A stretch of 64,000 nucleotides of DNA from Chalara sp. BL73. Lineage: Eukaryota > Ascomycota > Leotiomycetes > Helotiales. A program made the translations under genes and the position numbers. This document shows positions 57,685-64,000 of this stretch, one piece after another (the stretch's first letter is position 1; the number at the start of each line of letters is the position of its first letter). The notes beneath the pieces are model-generated. The model did no database searches. It was not told where the DNA came from and worked only from the letters and a program-made list of their open reading frames with translations. The stretch lies in assembly GCA_918026815.1 (NCBI GenBank), contig CAKJVC010000110.1, positions 97,472 through 161,471 on the forward strand. Reading direction: 5' to 3'.

Positions 57685-58495
57685 CGGATCCACCTCGTCC
57701 TGATGCTTTGGTTGTTGGTGCCGGATTTGGGTGCATCTATCAATTTAAAAAGCAGCCCTAGGCCATAGATATGGCAGATGATGTAGAGGCACTTGGTACT
57801 GGAGCCATTACCCAGGAGCTATGTCCGAGTAAGTGAGCCTCAACGGTGGCTGTATTTTGCAACTGTTTCTGCTTTAAAAAATACTATTAATTTAAGTAGT
57901 ACGCAATATTTTTGATCAGATGTTCTCGGGACTGAAAGATTTGGAGACATATCTATGGGATAGCTATTATTTACAAGGTCCTGAGATATTAGCATATCTC
58001 AAACATGTAGTTATGAAATACGACTTGCAGAAGCACGTCCAATTCAAAACAGAACTCCTAGCAGCACAATAGAGAGACGCTGAGCGCAGATGGATCACCA
58101 CGCTATAAACGAACGGGATCCTTGAAGTCAAACACCCCACGGCAGGACTTAGTTTACTCCAAGAAATTAATTTTCTAACAACCTCGATAAGTAGGAAGGC
58201 GAAATCTATCACACAGCCGGTGGCCCGACAAAGCGTGAGCCTCAAGTGGGAATCACCGGCAACGGGTCTATGAATGCCCAACCTATAACCGTAATCTCAA
58301 TAGTCGATGAGGTAAATCAGGTGCTGTTCTTTCAACGCAATCTACGATCTAGCGCCTCCGCCGTAATGGCCAGTCTCAACTCGACACCGAAAATACATTA
58401 ACGGGACATACTAAAAAATCTGGGACCAGGTTTAGAACCGTCTGTTCGCGTATGGTTTTGAAGAAGCCGCGGCTGGCTTTTAGTGTCATGAATCT
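57685..58495 (+). pseudogene. Flavin-containing Baeyer-Villiger monooxygenase relic
   Basis: Ordered blocks of a class B flavoprotein monooxygenase can be read in shifting frames. They are the FAD site PDALVVGAGFGCIYQF near 57698-57745 (the last Gly of GxGxxG is Cys), TWYWSHYPGA near 57793-57822, YYLQGPEILAYLKHVVMKYDLQKHVQF near 57970-58042, the NADPH-site block GITGNGSMNAQ ... VDEVNQVLFFQR near 58248-58340, and IWDQV*NRLFAYGFEEAAAG near 58418-58478. An intron with donor GTAAGT (about 57829) is still visible. Stops, frameshifts and a likely Trp-to-TAG change (58433-58435) rule out function. The C-terminal third is not recognisable. Confidence 0.8.
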
Positions 58496-59501
58496 ACTTA
58501 CTTATAAGTAACGCCAATGCCAGCAGACGAAAATAGACTCAAAACCACCCGCTTCATGAGGAGTCCAAATAGTCGCGTCGATAATCCTCCGATCGGTTCC
58601 GCTAATAAACCGATCAACTTTTTGTTGTTTTGCTTAATTTTTTTTTCCTTCTTGTTTAAATCCTACAAATCTGGGGCCGGGCCTGCTGCTTAAGTAGCTT
58701 TTACAATGTTTCTTGCTTTTTATTGAGTGCCAAAATAATTGCATAGGCGCGTTTTATATCCCGTTTGGCACGTCCGCTTTCTTGAACGTAATTCCGTAGT
58801 TAAAATATGGGAATCGATTAAAACGGGCACGAATAGCGTCTCCACAATTACCCACTATTTCCTTTATTCAGGGATTTAAGCGAAACCTGGATATGCGCTT
58901 TTCTATTTTCAGAATTTTGCTATGCTGCTGTACTAAGCGAAATACGCTAAGCCTAATTGTATTTGAAATCGGATTTTTGTTTTTGAAATAAACCGCGTTA
59001 CCAAATATATAAAAGTATACATTTAATCGATTTGTTTAATTTAAATCTATTGGATTTCAACAAACTAAATTTTATTTTTAATGGTGGTTGTTTAATATAA
59101 GTATTATATTGTAAAATTGTACCAAATTGCAACACGAAACTTTCACAAGTTCCGCACCTGCGGAAATAAAAGCGGCATGCCATAATATTTGGTGTGTTGG
59201 CGCTATTCGTGCCCGTTTCAAGCGTACCCAAAATATGGGTCTAATATGGATGGCTATTTGCACTTCGGGACAGATGGTCCTTAACCTAAATGCATTGGTG
59301 GCAATGATGATCCGACCGCTGCAATAAACTGAAAGATGGATTTGACATGTACTTGGCGCCTCCCGTGGCCATCACACTGCGGAACCCTGCGATCATGGCC
59401 GTATTGTTAATCTCAACTGGCTAAGAATATTGACCCAGGCCCCATCATGCTACCTCTCAAAACGTATAACGCCAATAATTGAATTTTGTTAAGTTGGGAT
59501 A
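58496..59501. other. AT-rich intergenic region
   Basis: 1 kb between the monooxygenase relic and the P450 3' end. The part from 58630 to 59130 is strongly AT-rich with many stops. The far end of the monooxygenase may be hidden in it, but I cannot read it. Confidence 0.45.
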
Positions 59502-61116
59502 TTACGTTCTGACTACAGGTGTAAGCTTCACCATCAGTGGCGGCTTTTCATACACCAAGTAAAGCTTCTGACCCTTGTTCCAGTCTCTGCTCTCCTCACA
59601 AAGCTCCATATCAAAGTTCCAAATCATTTTCGTTAGGATAACTCTCATTTCCGCATATGCTAGATTTCTTCCTATACAGTTCCTCGGCCCTACGGAAAAT
59701 GGCTGTAGAACTTTCCTGTTGTCGTTTTTGAATTCTGCATCCCCCGTCCAGCGCTCAGGGATGAAGTCGTAGGGTCGCTTAAAATTGGAACATGAGTGAT
59801 ATGCGCTCCAGTGATTAACTGCCACAGATGTGTTACCAGGGACGAATCGCCCAGCAATCATACATCCTTCTGGGGGGGTGACCCGTTGGAGGATTGCCGC
59901 CGACGCCGGGTAGATTCGGAGAGCCTCGTTGAGCACTGCTAGTTCGTAGTTGAGCTTGTTTACGCTAACCATTGTGATATCTGATTCAGTCCTAAAAGCT
60001 CCTCTAATTTCTGCTGTGAGTTTGGAAAGAACTAGTGGATTGGCTAAAAGATAGTATGTTACTCCAGATAGAAGCGTTGCTGTTGTTTCTGAGCCGGCAA
60101 TGATGAGAACCACGGCTGTTGTTGTGAGCTCGTTGAAACTCATGCCCTGGGGAGTATTATAAAGCTTTTGTGCTTGTGACAAGCTGATGAGCATTAGTAT
60201 TGCAAGTAGAATAATATAGATGATTAATTATGGCACGTACAAGTCGGGACGGGGGTCTGGTAGCTCCAAGCGCTTTTTGAGCTTTGCTGCAGTAATGTCT
60301 CGATGCTGGATTTGTATTTTTTTGGCAGACCTTGGCGCGAGGAAGAGTATGATCTTATTGAGTGGGTAGAATTTCACGGCGAGTCCGAGTAAGTTAGCTG
60401 CTACAAGAAATCTGAAGAAGGTGGAAACCCAGAACTATGAGTGATTAGTACTGTTATGAGAATCATTGGCTTGGGGAAATACGTTGAGCTTGGAATTTTC
60501 TAAGCAGTTGAAAGATTCCCCAAATGTCAGATCACTTATGACATCAAAAGTGGTGAGGTTGTACCATTTGACCATATCGACAGACTGCTCGCAATTCTCA
60601 TGCAGCCTCTGTATAAGAAGGTCGAAATATTTTTTCATGATGGGTTCCTGGTCTCTCATCGCTTTTTCAGAGAACCCGGCAGACAAGTTTCGCCTCGAAA
60701 AGTATAAGCCTCACACAACTATGCATGATCTTGGAAATATTTCCATACCTCATACGTGCATGTTCCTTATCGCTAGGCTCCAGTAACAGGCCGTATGCGC
60801 CATTCGGTGGAGGATTAAATTGACTGGAATCCTTTTTCAGCTGCTCGTTTCGAGGTGCCGGTTTTCCGTAGATATCCTGCCATGCGTCGACGATATATGA
60901 TAATTCGTCAGGAGCTATCCGTATAATGGGCCCATATTGTTCATGTAATTCGGAAATTTTGTACGACAAATTTCCGGTGACTTGGTGGTAGGCATTCGGC
61001 AGTCTGCTGATTGCCCACAGTGGTGGCCCTGGGTAGGCTGAGAGAGGATGAAAGTACACTCGGTAGAAGGCGAAGCAGATGAGGTAAAACAGAAACTGAA
61101 GGAATATGGTCAGCAA
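59502..61116 (-). CDS. Cytochrome P450 monooxygenase
   Basis: Four exons, 61116-60749, 60693-60483, 60434-60241 and 60183-59502, give 484 residues in frame. An N-terminal hydrophobic anchor (about 1-20) is followed by the Pro-rich hinge HPLSAYPGPPLWA. Further signatures are the RRNLSAGFSEKAMRDQEP segment (helix C), the I-helix oxygen site AGSETT (288-293), EALR of the K-helix (344-347), PERW and the haem site FSVGPRNCIGR with Cys427. The protein resembles the isotrichodermin C-15 hydroxylase-like group of fungal P450s. It is probably in the endoplasmic reticulum membrane with an unknown, likely secondary-metabolite, substrate. It is the only intact enzyme gene beside the cupin and monooxygenase relics, so it may be the survivor of a decayed cluster. 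Confidence 0.93.
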
Positions 61117-64000
61117 GAATGCTTCTGGATATTAGCTCTGAAGGCTACAGCATAACACCGTTCATTAGCGGGATTGAGATAATCATCTTTCCCTACTGCC
61201 CGCAAAGGCTCTTACACAAGTGATAATTAAGCCAGGATAGGAAAGCCCACGCGAATCAGCGTCGAATAAAGCCATCATTGAGTGATAATGGAGGGAAAGG
61301 CGCGCGGTTAGACAGAACACGATAAGAAGAACGCAAGTGAGCAAGCAAGTCAATACTGAATGAAGGTGGAGGTAGAGACAACAGCCTAAGTTCGGTACCC
61401 GTGGGAGTGGTGGGAACCGCCTCTGTATATAATACAGAAAGGCAAAGAAAGTATGGTACCAGTCAATTGCGACTACCAGGGCAGTAAGATCTAGCTTATG
61501 CAGAAAACTATTTAAGCGGCCAATTAAAAGGAAAGTGTGGTAGGAATGCCAAGCTATTCTGCTCCCGAGACCCCATAAATTGTGGAGGGTGCTCTTTCTT
61601 TTCCGCCATGGATTCGATATATACCCGGTTGTTTGTTTCACTGCATGATGTCGGTTTATTCAGACGCTTTTCGTCATCTTGTCTTGGCGTGTCCATAATA
61701 GTCTATAGCGCCTCACTGCTTAGCTTTCCTTAGAAGCCGTAAGCGAGTCCGTAAACGAGAACGAGTATGTGCACGTGGCGCCAATTATATTATTTGTGTT
61801 GTGGGAGGGGTTGCGTCGAAGCTAATGTGCCAACCTTCAATGTAGCTCGTTCCGTGACCGAAACCATAACAAGTCGTATGTATGCTCGGACCTAAGGGTA
61901 AAAATCTTTGAAGTATTTGCCTCAGCTAATATGGACTGTTTCTCCTGTCACCATTGTCGTAAATCGACCAAAGGTAGTGCGCACATCCTAGGCCTGAGGA
62001 TGCTGATTACGGGTGTCGAGGTATCTCTGTTCAGCACACTCGTGACGGGGGCTACGAACGAGTAGGGTCAACAAGCGTACCCGTTAAACGGGGAACTCTA
62101 CCTGGAAAGATTAGCGCAACTATAATAATGCGTATCAACATTAAGATACTCAAATTACCTTGGTGGGCGTATGGAAGTCCAGGGGAAAGAATCAAAAGTA
62201 TAAAAGGAAAAAGAACAATGCATATCGTAGTCACATATAAATGATTATAGCCGTGAAAGAGTCGCTTCACTTTTTATAATTTGGTGTCGAGTCAGTCCTA
62301 ACCTCGAGGAGATCTGTGTTCGCCCACCATGCTTTCCTTAAACAATTATAAGCTGTTTACGCCAAACGAGTCCTAAATATTAATTTGACAGCCTTCGCTG
62401 TTGTCAGCACGATTGAACATATGCCTCAGTTTATTATATTCGGTTGTCTAGCGGGCGATGAGTATGTAGTTCGTATATATGTTGTGAAACGTGGCTTTTT
62501 CAATCCTAACGCTGGAATAAGTAGTGGATTAAAACTATATTTAACTTTTAATTGGGTGAAATCGAGTCTAGCAAGTTGTAATAAATCGATTTAGCTGTAA
62601 AGGTTATGCAAAAACTAACGGTGCCAGAAAGGCTTTTGTATCCGAGAATAATTATGCCTGTATTTGACTAAAAAAAGTCACAACCACGATTACAGAGCTG
62701 GAAGAAACGTAAAGCTGGCAATCAAGCCAAACGTTACGAATAGCGAATTTCTCTCTTGTTAAGTGGTTGGAATCGATATTGTTATATGCTCTTATTCCAT
62801 GCAATTCTCGATCAGATATTGCTTATCGTAATGCATTTTGTAATGGATGGTGGTGGGTGACGTATCCACAGTGGGCCACAGATGCAGGGCGTAACTGCAA
62901 GGCGTGCATTATTTACATTTGCCGAATGGGCCTAACCAAGATTCGTCGCTGAGAAGTACGCTTGACTAGACAGCAGGTCGAGTGAAATTGCTCCTTAAAG
63001 TCTGAAAATAGGATATAGTAGAATATTTGCAACCAAATCACTAATTGAAAAAGCTGCTATTACTGTCGCTACCCAGGCAACGAATGCCGTTAGGTCAAAA
63101 GATGGACAATTAAAGACCAGGTGCCTAAGATGATGGTAATCACTAGCAGATATGCGGCGTAGTACTTTCCAAATCGCCGGGATTAATTTTTTTTAAAAAA
63201 CAAAAAACAAAGGATACCAGATATACCATGTAAATCTGGTCCAAGTAAGAATAATATAATTAACAGGAACAGTAAACTGTAATTTTGTTCGTCATAAAGA
63301 TATACGGGTGGGATACAAACAGCTGGTTATATCACATTAATACCCTAGGCAGTATAAGATTGTAAGGGCAGTAATTATTACATTATGCTATTAACCACAC
63401 TGACAAAAAACAACGTCCGCCTCCCGATTCCTAACAAGAGAACTAGAGAGGTGGCAGGGGATATCGAGGCACGTGAACACTTTTTGGGGTTTTCCCTGAG
63501 GTACTCTTGGAGAGCAACTAGCTCTTCCGTGGATGAATAAAAGGTCCAAACAAGGGTTTCCTCCCTTCATTACTTGGCGTTTCATATATTTCTCGCCCCC
63601 TCAAGAACACATTCAGATATTCATAATTCTCGTCAGGGATATTAAACAAAAGCCGAATCCGGTGCATAAAATAGATTAAGTTTGCATGGTGTGCGTTGCC
63701 AATTGTTAAATCCAGCGTAATCCTAATTTACTAACAAGTGGGGAAGCATGGAGCAACCGACTGCTGATACAGATCTATGTCATTGTTTGGTGGAATTTCA
63801 CTCCAAGTACTAGTTAAGGCGCGATGTTTCTCTAATTAGGCGTTGTCGAATAAATTATTGCCTGTCGTACTGCCAAAATTAAAGTGCTTGGAAATAAGAG
63901 GAACTAGTGGGGGTTTAACATTGACATTTCTTACCTATATAAACATCTACTAAAACTCGACAAAAGGTTATTGCTCTCTAAACCATCGCTCTCAAGACAT
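61117..64000. other. Gene-poor right end of the window, 2.9 kb
   Basis: It holds the P450 promoter region, then AT-rich DNA. A 152-codon frame at 61183-61641 (-) and a 69-codon frame at 62385-62594 (+) have no domain or splice support. At 63936-63945 CTATATAAAC resembles a TATA box about 65 nt before the window end, which may belong to a gene starting beyond 64000 on the plus strand. Confidence 0.45.
63935..63945 (+). promoter_or_regulatory. Possible TATA box of a gene beyond the window
   Basis: CTATATAAAC is followed by a C/A-rich run to the end of the window, as is usual for a fungal 5' leader. No start codon is present before 64000, so this is a weak call. Confidence 0.3.

Noticed and set aside
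61183..61641. 152-codon Leu-rich open frame on the minus strand
   Set aside because: Hydrophobic runs are irregular, no family resemblance is seen, and it lies in the P450 upstream region.

Overview
The window looks like nuclear chromosomal DNA of a filamentous ascomycete (Pezizomycotina). Genes have several short GT-AG introns (mostly 46-110 nt) with CTAAC or CTGAC branch sites. The gene set is typical of this group: NB-ARC and NACHT STAND proteins, a HET protein, Dal5-type permeases, a fungal lipoxygenase, a P450 and decayed secondary-metabolism genes. A leotiomycete is a guess from general protein resemblance only. Exon models were built by hand from reading frames and splice sites; where stated, the summed exon lengths keep frame from start to stop.

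Layout. 1-4.6 kb: the 3' end of an unidentified gene, then an NB-ARC protein with a very long disordered tail. 6.7-8.5 kb: a Dal5-like permease (-). 10.0-15.7 kb: a divergent pair, a mitochondrial RMND1/DUF155 protein (-) and VPS41 (+). 16.2-25.4 kb: a divergent pair, a nine-exon NACHT/C2H2/ankyrin STAND protein (-) and a Rad5/Rad16-type SNF2-RING helicase (+). 26.3-32.2 kb (-): an M3 metallopeptidase carrying a frameshift, a caspase-like protein and a four-exon small membrane protein. 32.2-34.7 kb: AT-rich and gene-free. 34.7-36.1 kb: an O-methyltransferase pseudogene. 36.8-44.1 kb: a coiled-coil protein (+), a lipoxygenase (-) and a membrane-associated alpha/beta hydrolase (-). 46.1-48.6 kb: a HET-domain protein. 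50.6-52.5 kb: a second Dal5-like permease (-). 54.2-64.0 kb: an accessory, repeat-bearing tract with a small RING-H2 gene, a mariner-type transposase relic, a broken cupin gene, a pogo-like short inverted-repeat element, a Baeyer-Villiger monooxygenase relic, one intact P450, and almost 3 kb with no recognisable gene.

Two themes stand out. First, four genes related to fungal non-self recognition or regulated cell death (NB-ARC, NACHT-ankyrin, caspase-like, HET) lie within 48 kb, among housekeeping genes. Second, the right-hand 10 kb holds oxidative-metabolism genes in different states of decay beside an intact P450, which suggests the remnant of a biosynthetic locus hit by transposons. Several pseudogene stops fit C-to-T or G-to-A transitions, as repeat-induced point mutation or ordinary decay would leave; this is inference from reading the relics, without an aligned parent sequence.
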